Origin: Hemibagrus wyckioides
Lineage: Eukaryota; Chordata; Actinopteri; Siluriformes; Bagridae
Reading direction: 5' to 3'
DNA length: 64,000 nucleotides
Assembly: GCF_019097595.1 (NCBI RefSeq)
Contig: NC_080715.1
Span: 25,687,855 to 25,751,854 of the forward strand
Shown: piece after piece, positions 35,320 through 47,270 of the stretch
Numbering within the stretch: position 1 is the stretch's first letter
How the letters are laid out: the number at the start of each line of letters is the position of its first letter
Notes under the pieces: generated by a model
Databases searched by the model: none
What the model saw: the letters and a program-made list of their open reading frames with translations, nothing else
Told to the model about the DNA's origin: nothing
Made by a program: the position numbers and the translations under genes

Positions 35320-38300
35320 GTGAGCTCCTCTCTGTATGTGTGTGTGTGTGTATCAAAAATATTCACAGTGTCAGGTAAGCTATCAGAAATATATCACAAC
35401 CAGGAACTGAGAAAATCGTCCACTTCTGGGTTCCTGAGCAGTCACTGAGGTGATTAGAGCTTGTTCTTCAATTATTTATTTATTTTTTTTGTGTAGCACT
35501 TTAAGCAATGTACATTGTCTCGAAGCAGCTTTACAGAAGTACAGAAACAGAGGAAAGACAATGATAAAGTTACTATTTTATCCCTAATGAGAAGCCCGAG
35601 GTGACGGTGAGGAAAAACTCCCTGAGATGATATGAGGAAGAAACCTTGCAAGGAGCCAGGCTCAGAAGGGAACCTCACCCTCTTTGGGTGACACTGGACA
35701 GTAGATGATGTAAATGTTAATAATGTCCGTTCTTCAACAGTTTATAGTCATGAAGAATTGTGCAACCAAGAGCTCCTGAGGAACTAATAGGTCAGTGTAG
35801 TTGTACAGTGTAGAATGCACATCTTGCCAAACGTTCAGACTACAGAATTTGACCACAGGTTCAGGATCCACTCCTGTCAAAGAAGAGCAGGAGGCTACAG
35901 TAGACAATGGACATTGTCTCGAAGCAGCTTTACAGTAGTATAGAAACACAGGAAAGACAATGATAAAGTTACTATTTTATCCCTAATGAGAAACCCGAGG
36001 TGACGATGGCGAGGAAAAACTCCCTGAGATGATATGAAGAAGAAACCTTGAGAGGAACCAGACTCAGAAGGGAACCTCATACTCATTTGGGCGACTTGGA
36101 GGGTGTCGTGATCTTCTCAGTGGAACATGTGCATAAAGCATGCTTCATGCATCTAATGCATGTACAGTGAAATTCTTGTGCTACAGTCACACACTCCTTC
36201 ACAGAGAGTGCAAAGCGGCTCTTAGACGATACAAAAAGTACGAAAAGCTTGAATACACAAATGACACATTATTTCTCCCGAAAGCTGCTCTCAACTCATT
36301 TCCATAATTAGTTTCTAACTCTTAGCTCTAGCTTCGATGGGGAATTTGTCGTCAAGTGTTTTTTTTTTTAATTAAACAAAAAAAAAGTTTCTGTCATTTT
36401 CCTTTCACCGATTTGAGCTGTGCAAGATTATATGTGAGTCAGAATGAACCACCTGCTTCCATCAGCTCCACTTTTACCTCAGAAGCTGGATCCATGCTTT
36501 GTTTTACTTCAGTAGTCTGTGATCTAATAGTGATAAAATAGTAACTTTAATTTAAACTTTATATATATTTTTTCCTTCTCTGTTTTTATACTTCTTTAAA
36601 GCTGCTTTGAGATAATGTCCATTGTTAAAAGAGCTATACAAATAAATTGAATTGAAATCTTTACCTTACTGTGAAAAGGTAAGCGAGTTGTATCTAATTC
36701 TCATGTTTTGCACATGGATACACTTCTGTTCATGATGAAATTCCAGAACTATATAAACCATGAAATGTCCAGCAAAGTCAGTCTGATCTCCCCAAGCTTC
36801 ATTCTCAAAACATATGGTTATGTTAAAATTGAAATGAATTCAAAAATGATCCTGAATTATATATCATAATTTGTTATTCATAATTTGTTCAACAGCTACC
36901 GGATACACCAGGGGTCCCTGACCATTATTCTGTGAGGGCCACGTCATTTTTCCGTTCTTTAATAGGGGGCAGGGTCGGTCAGTACCAGAAAATGACATGG
37001 GCCGGAGTGACTACTAGTATTATTGTGGAGATTTTTATATTTATTATGCCTCCTAATGCTAGAATAGTTTATTATTTTGTTATGCACTGTACAGACAAAT
37101 TATCAGTCATTTTCAAGAGATTTCTGGCCTATTAAAAGAGCAGTATTACCATCACAATTACATTTTTTTCATATTCTATGCTATTGAAATCACCTGTTTG
37201 TTCACAGCAGCATGTTATGTTGAATGTCGTATTCTGCTGGTAGGTGAATTTAACAGATACTTAGGCTATGCTAATAACTAAGGGAAATTTTAGTTTGAAA
37301 GCCAAAGATAGATATGATATAACCCATTCTGAGCAGAGAGAGGTGAAGTGAAGAACACTGATGATCTCCTCATCATGGCACCTGTTAGTGGGTGGGATAT
37401 ATTAGGCAGCAAGTGAACATTTTATCCTCAAAGTTGATGTGTTAGAAGCAGGAAAAATAGGTAAGCATACGGATTTGAGCGAGTTTGACAAGGGCCAAAT
37501 TGTGATGGCTAGATGACTGGATCAGAGCATCTCCAAAACTGCAGCTCTTGTGGGGTGTTCCCGGTCTGCAGTGGTCAATATCTATCAAAAGTGGTCCAAG
37601 GAAGGAACAGTGGTGAACTGGCGACAGGGTCATGGGCGGTCAAGACTCACTGATGCACGTGGGGAGCGAGGGCTGGCCCGTGTGATCCGATCCAACAGAC
37701 GAACTACTGTTGCTCAAATTGCAAATATAAGAAGTTAACGCTGGTTCTGATAGAAAGGTGTCAGAATACACAGTGCATGATGGGTCAGGGCTGTTTTGGC
37801 AGAAAAAGTGGGACATAATGTTATGGCTAATTGGTGTATATTTAAAATAAAATTTTCAAAATATATCTCCAAATGTGGGGGCAGGTGTTTGGGGATCCCT
37901 GGGTTACACAGTTGCACTATAATCACACTATCTGGTGTCAGCTTCTTTAATATCATAGATTTTTAAACATTTGCCTTCTCTACTTAGATCGAAATGTTTC
38001 ACTGCTTAGCTGAACAGCTGCTTCGGTCTGTTGGCAGGATTCACTCACTTTCGAAAACACGACGGAGCGTGCTGTTCTAGGAAAATAATCAATGGTGCAG
38101 TGGTGTGAGGCTGTTATCACCCTGCAATTCAAATCCTTTATTAGTCCTGTAAGTGTTGAGAATGAATCAACGCAATCATTTCGCAGTATTCAACATCTCT
38201 GTCCTTCAACTTTTATATTATTAATGTATTACAGGATGATGAATATTCATAACCTTTTCATACATGTGGTCAATTCCTTGACATTTTTTAAACAGGTGGA

Positions 38301-41300
38301 TAAATTAAAAAAGCAGTAAAAGGTTGAGAGATCAGTACATTTTTAGGGAAAAAAGGGTCCCTTATTCTATGATTCTATGTACAGCCCTTATCTAGCATCC
38401 TGTCAGAGCTGCTTAAGGCAAAACCCCCTCAGGGGTATGAGGAGCCTCATTATAGGAACAACGGGAAGGTGAGAATGGGGGGGGGTGTTTAGGATGTAAT
38501 GACCACAGAGAAGGAGTGTAAAGAGAGAGTGTATTGAAGTATTAGGGTGTGAGAGTGGATGGAGGGTCCTTGGGTGTGGCTTTCCTGGTGGATGTGTGAA
38601 GAGGTCTTGATTCACTGATTGATTAAATGAATGTGAGGAGTAGTAATAATAAAAAAAAAAAAAGAATTTTTTTTGGAAAAAATTATTGGCAAACAATCCA
38701 TAGCACTTACTAATCTCTATATTCTGTCCACATCCTTCAACCCATCTCACTGTACATTTTACTATAATTATTCTGCTTATTCTATTCCTATTCTATTCTA
38801 CTGTTTATTTTTATTCTATTTTTATTTTTATATGTTGAATAATGATAGTCTATTTTATATTTTGTATTATATTCTTATATTCTTTTTATCCTTGATATTC
38901 TTTTTATTTTAGATTCTTTTTTCTTCTAGTGTGTTTATTATATTTCATATTCCAGTTTTACATTTTTATTTAAATGATTTCTTTTATTTTATATTCCAGT
39001 TTCACCTTTTTATTTAAATTGCATTTCTTATTTTATATCCTAATTTTACATTTTTATGTAAATTATTTCTCATATTTTATATTTTAGTTTTACGTTTTCA
39101 TTAAAATTATTTTTTATCTTTTATATTCTAGTTTGACATTTTTATTTACATTGCATTTCTTGTATTTTTTATTCTAGTTTTTACATTTTTATTTAAATTA
39201 TTCTTGTTTTATATTCCAGTTTTACATTTTTTATTTGAATTATTTCTTATATTTTATATTCTAGTTGACATTTTTATTTAAATTATTTCTTATATTTTAT
39301 ATTTTAGTTTTACATTTTTATTAAAAATTATTTCTTATATTTTGTATTCTAGTGTTATATTTTTATTACAGTCCTAAAAAAGATTTCACTACATGTTGTA
39401 CTGTGTGTGATTGTGTACGTGACAAATAAAATAAAATTGAAATTTGACTTTACATTTTATACAAGTGAGGGTTAAGGGCCTTGCTCAAGGGCCCAGCAGT
39501 AGCAGATTGGTGGACCTGGGATTTAAACTCACAGCCTTCTGATCAGTAGTCCAACACCTTCACCACTAATCTACCACATCCCTATTTAATATTTTATTAT
39601 TTTTGAAATCTAAAGCTTATTTTTCAGGGGTTGCTTTTAATTATGCAGTGACTGCGGTGAAGCTAATAGGAAAGCTTGTAGCAGTGAGAGTGAGGACTGG
39701 AAGTCTGGAGCTCCAGGCAGGTGATTAGAGTATAACTCGTATTAATATAAATGGTGTTTTGTTACTGTTGTGTTCTAGGTTGATTACACAGAGGCTGGTT
39801 CTTGTGAAAAATGCTTAGAGATGCGCAAGTATCCCACCAACGCCACCATCATGTGTGTCTGTGTTGTGAACTTCAACATCCCAAAGATGTTCCTGGTAAG
39901 TGTGTGTGTGTATATGTATGTGTGTGTGTTATGACTAGCAAGACACTGACTAAAGTTTTTGGATAAATCAGTTGTTTGTGTTGCTTTAATATCAATGGCG
40001 TTGTACATCTCAAACTTGAATCTAGATATGTTTTTTTTTGTTTGTTTGTTTGTTTTTTTCCAAAAAAGAGCTCACTTCCAGGGCAGTTTACATCATGGGG
40101 CTTCTTTATTTTAGTCATGACAATACTGTGGCACCAAAAGTCCATCCAAGGCCAAACCTGGAAATAATAAATAAATAGAATAAAATCTCCTGAAAAATTA
40201 TTCTTTGGAGAGGACATGCAATAGATTTGACAAATACACACATACACACACACACACACACAAATCAGCTTCAGGGCCGACAGAGACGGCTCATCCGTCT
40301 GTTCGCTGTTTTTACAGAGTCCACACAAACATTTTTCCATTCCAAAGTGAGAGTTTCCTCTGAACGACAGTGTTCCCATCATTTCCTGTTTGCCTTTCAG
40401 ACACTGTCCTGTGCAAACATTCGAACATGTCTCATTCCCCGCTCCATTATCATTCTCATCCTTGTCTACGCCCTGAAATGCCACAAGGGCTTACACGTTT
40501 ACAATGCGGTTTAATTTAGCATGTTAATATTATTCGCCTGCTGCGTATCTTGTGCTCAGTAGTGTGCACCTTTCAAACTAGTTGACGCCAAGCTTCATCA
40601 ATTCGCTGCCACGGTTACGGAATCCCAATGAGGATTCATCAATTATCATGAGGAAGTTAGCTGGCTGGAAGACAGTGTACCAGGTTTTTGGCTGATGGAC
40701 GCTCTTGTTTCTTGTTGTTCTTTCGAACACCTGTCGAACAGACAGAGAGAAAAACAAAGCTGATGTGCTTGTGCTGTCTGTCTCTCAGGGGGACGTCTTC
40801 TTCTACTATGGCCTGATTAATTTCCACCAGAACCTGCGCAGGTACATGGACTCCCGCGATGATGCCCAGCTGGTCGGGAGGAAGAATAGCCTGAAGGTGC
40901 TGACTGTCCCGCTGTCTCTGTTTGTCTCTGTCTCTGCTTATCCTACAGCTTTTTTTCCCCCTCTTTCTGTCAGGAATTGTGCTTTGATCCAAAGAGTTGT
41001 TCTTATTAGTCCTCTTCTTTAAAGTCCATATGGAGCCACTTGCACCACTGATCATCTTTCAGCTCTGTCCCTTTGTTCTCATTTTCTCTCGTGTCCATTA
41101 TTGCTAGTAATTAGATTGATTCGTTTGTCTCGTTTCCTGCAGGCCCCGAGTTCATACTGTGAGCCGTTTGCTTATGATACGAACGGCGTGCCTATCGCCC
41201 CCTGTGGCGCCGTGGCTAACAGCATGTTTAACGGTAAGATTCATTTGTAGGAATTGATGATCCATCACGCTAGGATAGTTACAATGTGCTGGTTTGAGGC

Positions 41301-42203
41301 ATGGGATGAGGAAGAAAACACGTCGGAGCGTGCTGTTCTAGTAAAATAATCAATGGTGCAGTGGTGTGAGGCTGTTATCACCCTGCAATTTTCCTGTTTT
41401 TTTTTTAAATAACAAGACAAATCCTTTATTACAAATCCTGAATCAACATGAATCAACGCAATCATCTCGCAGGATACAACATCTCTCTGCTTCAATTTTT
41501 ATATTATTAATGTATTATAGGATGATGAATATTCATAACCTTTTCACACGTTCTCAGCAGCATGGCTGATTCCTTGACAACAGGTCAGAAAAACAACCTA
41601 GTAGCAAGAACTATTCTGTATTATTCTGATGGGATGGATAAGTGATGGTGGGAGCAGTAAAAGGTTGAGAGATCAGTACACTTTTAGAAAAAAAAAAGGG
41701 TGTCTATTTCTATGGTTCTATGTACAGCCCTTATCTATTATCCTGTCAGAGCTGCTTACAGGTAAACCCCCCTTGTTTATGCTGTGAACTCTTAACTATC
41801 CTCACTAACTAGAACTCATAACTATACTTGTTTTTAACCTGCCTAAGTTCTCCCACACCACCCCACTGCTGCATTCCCTCCACTGGCTTCCGGTAACTAG
41901 ACGCATCAGATTCTAAACACTGACGCTTGCCTACAAAGCTAAGAGTGGACCAGCACCATCTTACCTCAAAGCTCTTATTACTCCTCACACTAGACATCGC
42001 TCCCTCAGATCCACTAGCACTGCTCCACTGGTCCTACCATGTCTCAGGGTATTTATCTCTCTGTTCTGGCACCGAGGTGTGGAATGAACTTCCCCTAGAT
42101 GTCCGTACAGCCGAGTCACTGACTGTCTTCAAATGCTGGATGAACACCTACCTCTTCCTCAAACACTTTAACTTAGCTCTTTGTTTTATGTATTGTTGTA
42201 TGT

Positions 42204-42260
<57 letters not shown>

Positions 42261-43013
42261 AGAAAGGAAGAAAACTCAGTTTTTAAGCTGATGGTATCTT
42301 AAGTCTGTGACCTGTTGAATCAGTGTTGATAGAGCATTGATAGAGACTTTAAAGCACTTTTGTATGTCACTTTGGATAAGAGTGTCTGCCAAATGCCGGA
42401 AATGGAAATGTAAACTATTCAACAAACCCAGAGGTTATAACTGTTTAATAGTATAATTTCATACACCATCTTATAAGGACTTCCTCTCAAAAGTTTCTAG
42501 AACATTCTATATTTGAGGGTTTTTTTTTGTAAATGCTTTAAAATCAAACCAAGCAAAATTTTCAGTGGATTAGTTTGTTATTAAATGTTTAATGAAAATT
42601 TTATTCAGAATAATTTAGCTCTAAAGCCAAAATCAGCTCTTCATGCAGCTCTTCTGCTGGAGTGTGATTCATATATCTGTTATTATTATAGTGTAACAAA
42701 AGCAATCGTTCTCTTCACGCTTGAAGACTTTTCTAATGCTCGGATTTGTTTACATTTGTTTCCTGGATTGTTCTGGATGTTAGATTCGTTTGCGCTGAGG
42801 TATCGTACATCTGATGGGAATGAAATAGATGTTCCACTCATCAGGAAGGGTATCACCTGGTACACAGACAAAAACGTCAAGTTCCACAATCCTAAAATAA
42901 ACTCCACACTCCAGCAGACCTTCCAAGGTAAGTGAACACGCACACACACACACAAACACCCCTCCATATATACACACACACACACACACACACATACATT
43001 CACATACACCCCT

Positions 43014-43072
<59 letters not shown>

Positions 43073-43127
43073 AACACCCCTCCATATATACACACACACA
43101 CACATACATACATTCACATACAACCCT

Positions 43128-43186
<59 letters not shown>

Positions 43187-45050
43187 CACACACACACACA
43201 CACAGATACACCCCACATTCACACACACACACACACACACACATATTCTCATGTACTCACACACACACACATATTCTCATGCACTCACACACACACACAC
43301 ACACACACACATATTCTCATGCACTCACACACACACGCATATTCTCATGCACTCACTTACACACACGCATATTCTCATGCACTAACTTACACATACAGAC
43401 ATACACACATTCTCATGCATTCACTTACTCACACATACACACACACTCATATAAGCCTCTGTTCTATCATGTCTTCAGTTTCTATATATTTCTGGAAAGC
43501 CTCTGTGTGAACATCTGTAGTTAAAAGCTCTACACAAATAAAACTGAGTCAAGCTGAACTGAATGTGGTCTCAGGCACGGCTCAACCTCTGTACTGGCAG
43601 CGGCCGGTGTATGACCTGGACCCTTCTGATCCCAACAACAACGGCTTCATCAATGACGATCTGATCGTGTGGATGAGAGAAGCGGCCTTCCCCAACTTCA
43701 AAAAGCTCTACGGCATTCTCAACCGCGCTCACACTTCCTTCTCACAGGGTCTGCCTGCTGGCAACTACAGCGTCCTCATCCACTACAGTATCCTTCATGT
43801 CCATTACCTGCCTCTGACTGCTTGTGTTCATATGTTAGCGTTTCTATAATAACATCTTACACATGAAAATATCTGTTATTAACTGTTGATATGGTGATTT
43901 GTTTTACGTGAGCAGATATTTATGCACTCCTTTGGAAGGAGTCTCCAGTGTCAGATCTTCCTATGAGGTGGAGTTAAAGCTGCCATGGAAAAGTCTTTGT
44001 CTTTCAGGACAGTTTTATTTATTTTAAGATAAAAAACAGAGGCTGCTGAGGAAATAGCTGTTTCTTGATGCTGTAGTGAAAGTGATAAGAGGAACGAATC
44101 TATTTGTGAAAAAATGTCATTCTTTCTTTTTCTTCTTTCGACTTTTCCCTTCAGGGGTTGCCATAGTGAATCGTCTCTCTCCACCTATCCCTATCTTCTG
44201 CATCCTCAACACTTACACCCACTAGCTTCATATCCTCATTTATTACATCCATATACCTCCTCTTTGGCCTTCCTCTTTACCTCCTGCCTGGCAGCTCCAT
44301 GTCCAACATTCTCCTACCAATATACTCAGTAGAAAAAATGTTGTTCTTTAATCAATCAGAAATTGTTAGTTTTGCCACAATCTATTGCTCTTGTATATAC
44401 GAGGAATAAAACACTTAAGGATGGTCTGGGATTGGAAAATAAATGACCTTTATAACTTTGGTCACAGTAACACATGACATTTATCAATTATTTTTTTCCG
44501 AAATCAGCATACACCCTGTTTTATTCCTTATATATCAAACATGCAGTCTGATATTCTGAAGCACAAGAGACTGAAAGATATTAGTCAGGCAGGAGGATAC
44601 TGTTTTATTTAGTTTAGTTTTTTTTTTTATTAAGGATGTGGGTGTTTGCTTCAGGCAGTGAATTCTCTCAGTGAATAAAAATAATAATCTTAAATATATG
44701 AACACACTCCTGCACTACATAAATCATCAATCTCTTAGCCAGTGCTGCTGACTGTAAAAGTCATTCCCTACATCATTATACGTCTCTTTCGAGAAATATT
44801 AAACATGCCGTATTCTTTTTGTATTCTTTTTTTCTGTACACATTGGTCTTTAACTCCCTGAGATTTCCCTGTTCAGTACTTCCACGGCAGGAAGCAAGTT
44901 GTGCTCACCACGCTGACCTGGTTCGGTGGTAAGAATTCCTTCTTGCCCATCGCCTACCTGGTGAGCGGAGGCCTGATCTTCATCGTGGGCGTCGTTCTAA
45001 CCGTGGTGTACGTCAAAGTGGGCCGAGACGGCAAGAACATGGAGGAGTGA
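35122..45050 (+). CDS. tmem30c: tmem30c, CDC50-family P4-ATPase beta subunit (complete, 7 exons)
   Basis: Exons: 35122-35319, 39779-39895, 40789-40896, 41143-41233, 42784-42927, 43575-43787, 44863-45050. Total 1,059 nt, 352 codons plus TGA, phases closed. CDC50 landmarks in order: N-terminal [16 protein letters not shown] (13-28), transmembrane helix 1 (about 37-59), ectodomain cysteines 75, 78, 92, 94, 147 and the later APCG, YYGL.NFHQN.RRY (exon 3), [12 protein letters not shown] (exon 4), [13 protein letters not shown] (exon 6), [17 protein letters not shown] and helix 2 (about 318-341), then a short basic tail. Possible N-glycosylation sites are NAT (87) and NST (exon 5). CDC50 proteins chaperone type-IV P-ATPases that flip phospholipids, aiding ER exit and activity. 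The paralog name follows synteny with cmss1; TMEM30A/B relatives are the alternative. Human TMEM30C is regarded as a pseudogene, whereas this copy is open. Confidence 0.92.
35505..36105. repeat. A-B-A dispersed repeat with tandem duplication
   Basis: acattgtctcgaagcagctt recurs at about 35513 and 35912, 399 bp apart. Each is followed by ggaaagacaatgataaagtt and the gatgatatgaggaagaaacc block; block B lies between. A complementary tail (agctgctttgagataatgtc) lies at 36600. Confidence 0.65.
37333..37842 (+). mobile_element. short Tc1-like deletion derivative, copy 7, in tmem30c intron 1
   Basis: The left terminus is lost (it starts at agaggtgaagtgaagaacac); the right end ttatggctaattggtgtata is present. 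An N-terminal fragment ([17 protein letters not shown]) is readable, and the internal junction cagtgcatgatgggtcaggg is the shared one. Confidence 0.8.
38050..38430. repeat. dispersed repeat, copy 1 of 2
   Basis: Shares with 41310-41770 the blocks ggagcgtgctgttctaggaa, caatggtgcagtggtgtgag, aggatgatgaatattcataa, ggttgagagatcagtaca and gtacagcccttatcta. Class unknown. Confidence 0.6.
38930..39370. repeat. AT-rich minisatellite, unit about 44 bp, about 10 copies
   Basis: Repeated motif atattctagttttacatttt then tatttaaattatttctt, with indels. Lies in tmem30c intron 1. Confidence 0.8.
39448..39583 (-). mobile_element. tRNA-derived SINE in tmem30c intron 1
   Basis: Reverse copy: gggttaagggccttgctcaa core, then gacctgggatttaaactcac box-B complement and the head end. 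The tail is truncated. Confidence 0.7.
41310..41770. repeat. dispersed repeat, copy 2 of 2, in tmem30c intron 4
   Basis: Homologous to 38050-38430 in the same orientation. Both copies lie in introns of the same gene, about 3.3 kb apart. Confidence 0.6.
41800..42415 (+). mobile_element. LINE 3' end (C-terminus plus 3' tail)
   Basis: Sense strand reads [53 protein letters not shown], the C-terminus typical of fish L2/CR1-type LINEs, with a stop and a frameshift. It is followed by a TA tract and the tail tttggataagagtgtctgcc. It lies in tmem30c intron 4. Confidence 0.75.
42207..42248. repeat. (TA)n tract
   Basis: About 40 bp of pure TA inside the LINE 3' fragment. Confidence 0.93.
42940..43450. 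repeat. compound CA/TA satellite, duplicated, in tmem30c intron 5
   Basis: A block of cccctccatata, CA run, acattcacatacacccctcc and a long TA run occurs twice in tandem (about 120 bp each). It is followed by (CA)n and repeated catattctcatgcactcac words. It begins about 12 bp after the exon 5 donor. Confidence 0.88.
44125..44335 (-). mobile_element. LINE 3' fragment (RTE-like)
   Basis: In reverse it reads MELPGRKRRGRPKKRYMDV then [18 protein letters not shown], the C-terminal signature widespread in fish LINE ORF2 fragments. Short and broken; clade assignment is tentative. Confidence 0.55.
44863..45050 (+). CDS. tmem30c: tmem30c last exon: end of ectodomain, TM2, cytosolic tail
   Basis: The exon starts after ctgag at 44862, giving [11 protein letters not shown] in phase with the previous exon and matching the NYPVxxFDGRK motif of CDC50 proteins. 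The more obvious gttcag acceptor at 44876 would break the frame. TM2 is [20 protein letters not shown] and the protein ends GRDGKNMEE. Confidence 0.88.
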
Positions 45051-45650
45051 CATGAGGAAATGACGGAGGATGATTATGAGAAGATGAAGGAAGCCTGGGT
45101 ATATTTATTCCTGATGTTATTCTGTCAAGCATTATGTGCACTGAGGATTTTCTCCACGTTAAAGGAAGAATGTAGTGGCTTGATATGAGCTGATTGAGTA
45201 AAAGTTGATACCGAATTGTAAAGAGTTAAGCTATGGTTGGATTGTAGACTGGAATATACAGTAAGTAAGTATATACATGATTAATCATAGTCCATTTATT
45301 TGGAAAGTTCACCACAAAATACCCCTAGATTATACATTTGAGCTGCAGATGGTGATGGATAATAAGATATTTACAGGTTGATCACATTATCAGTGATAAA
45401 CACTAAAAATCTATGTAACCAGGGAATGATTATTTAACTATATCCAATCTGTTGCTAGGAGAAACTGGCTGATGTTGTAAAACTGCAATGTTATATAACA
45501 CAATCTCAATATCAGAACTTTATCATAGCCCAGCTTTAATTCCTGCTTCTCTCCAGTAGAGGTCAGCTAAAACATGACCTCAGCTCAGGCTCACAAGGTG
45601 TGTGAGGTTTCATTTTGTGTAGTATTTTTCTGCTAAATGTCGTTTTACTG

Positions 45651-45656
45651 AATAAA
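45651..45656 (+). promoter_or_regulatory. candidate poly(A) signal of tmem30c
   Basis: First convincing AATAAA about 600 bp after the tmem30c stop, before the transposon relic that starts near 45,830. Inferred only. Confidence 0.4.
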
Positions 45657-45830
45657 TGAGTCAGATCCATGCTTCAGAGTCTCCTTTTAAGTAGTGACAA
45701 AATGCCAGGATAGTTGACATTTCTACAATCCACAGCTATAATTTGTAAACCGACAACAAAATACTAGTGATGCAATCGAAAAAGAAAGAAAAACTGAGTT
45801 CACTGGTCATTTTATTTAATGCTAAACATA

Positions 45831-46951
45831 GCACTTTATTAGGAACACTACACTAATACTAGGTAAAGCCTCCTTTTGTCTTAGAACAGCCTCGATAACT
45901 CCTGGCATTGATTTCACAAGATGGTGGAAACATTCCTTTGAGATTCTGGTTCATGTTGAGATGATTTCGTCACACAATTCCTGCTGATTTTTCAGCTGTA
46001 CTTTCATGCTATGAATCTCTTGTTCTATCACATCCCCAAGGTGATCTACTGGATTCAGATCCAGTGACTGGGACAATCACTGAAGATCACTGAACTCATT
46101 GTCATGTTCATGAAACTAATTTAAGATGACTTGCTTTGTGACATGGTGCATCATCATGCTGGAAGTTGCTAGTAGAAGATGGGAAATTGTGGGCAAGAAG
46201 GGATGCAGATGTTCAGCAACAATATTCGGATAGTCTGTGGCATTCAGGCCATGATTGATTGGTCCCCACACCATTGCACCACCTCCACCAGCCTGTACTG
46301 GTCTGACACAAGGCAGGTTGGATCCATGGATTCTTGTTGCTGTTAACAAATTCTGACCCTACCATCTGTGAGCCTCAGTAGAAATCCAGGCTACGTTTTT
46401 CCAGTCTTCATCTGTCCAGTTTTGATGAGTCAGTGCCCACTGCAGCCTCAGCTTCCTGCTCTTGGCTGACAGAAACGGATCCTGACGTGATCTTCAGCTG
46501 TTGTAGCTCATCCACTTCAACCTTCAATGTGTTGTGCATTCTGAGATGCTTTTCTGCTCACCACAATTATACAGACTGATTGAGTTCTGTCAGCTTTAAC
46601 CAGTCTGGCCATTTTCCACTGACCTCTCTTGTCAACAGGGCATTTCTGTCTGCAGACCTGCTGCTCACTGAATGTTTTTTCTTTATTGCATCATTAAACT
46701 CTAATGAACTCTAGAGAGCTGAATCCCAATAGATCAGCAGTTATAGAAATACCAGACCACCAGTCTGGCACCAGTCAAAACACCCGAGATCACATTTTTT
46801 CCCCATTCTAATAGTTGATGTGAACATTACCTGAAGCTTCTCATCATAGCTGCGTGATTTTCTGCATTGCTGTGCTGCCACATGATTGGCTGATTAGAGA
46901 ATCGCATGAATGTGTAGGTGTACAGCTGTTCCTAATAAACTGCTCAGTGAG
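45831..46951 (-). mobile_element. degenerate DNA transposon with tattaggaac-type termini
   Basis: Terminal repeats are cactttattaggaaca on the left and tgttcctaataaactgctca on the right. Reverse coding sense contains VQAGGGGAMVWG and, in a shifted frame, DDAPCHKA, the GGG-VW and second-Asp segments of Tc1-like transposases. Multiple stops; inactive. It sits between the convergent tmem30c and dcbld2 3' ends. Confidence 0.7.
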
Positions 46952-47026
46952 AATAAAATATTGTTTAAAACCTGAATTTAAAAATAAAGTATATAATGAT
47001 TATATTAAATCAGCTGCTACATGAAG

Positions 47027-47240
47027 GAGTGGTGGCACAAGTGGTTAAGGCTCTGGGTTGCTGATTGGAGGATCGGGATTCAAGCCCCAGCACTACAAAC
47101 CTGCCACCGTTGGGCCTTTCAGCAAGGTCCTCAACCCCCAGGGGCGCTGCCTCATGGCTGACCTTGCACTCTGACCCCAACCTTTCAAGGATGGGATATT
47201 TCCCTGTGCAGTAATGTATATGTGACTGTACATATTGTTG
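47027..47240 (+). mobile_element. second SINE family (tRNA-like), near dcbld2 3' end
   Basis: Head gtggcacaagtggttaaggc, box-B-like gggattcaagccccagcac, then ctttcagcaaggtcctcaac and ctgacc..gcagtaatgtatatgtgact. Related copies lie at 55130, 55930 and 56695. It may lie just beyond the dcbld2 poly(A) site. Confidence 0.72.
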
Positions 47241-47264
47241 GACACCACAATGTGTAGTCATATT

Positions 47265-47270
47265 TTTATT
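47265..47270 (-). promoter_or_regulatory. candidate poly(A) signal of dcbld2
   Basis: The minus strand reads AATAAA here, about 1.4 kb after the stop codon. The stretch 47271-48661 would then be the 3' UTR; it shows no other gene. Inferred. Confidence 0.35.

Noticed and set aside
44877..45050. Use of the gttcag acceptor for the last tmem30c exon
   Set aside because: It would be out of phase; the ctgag acceptor 14 bp upstream restores the CDC50 motif.
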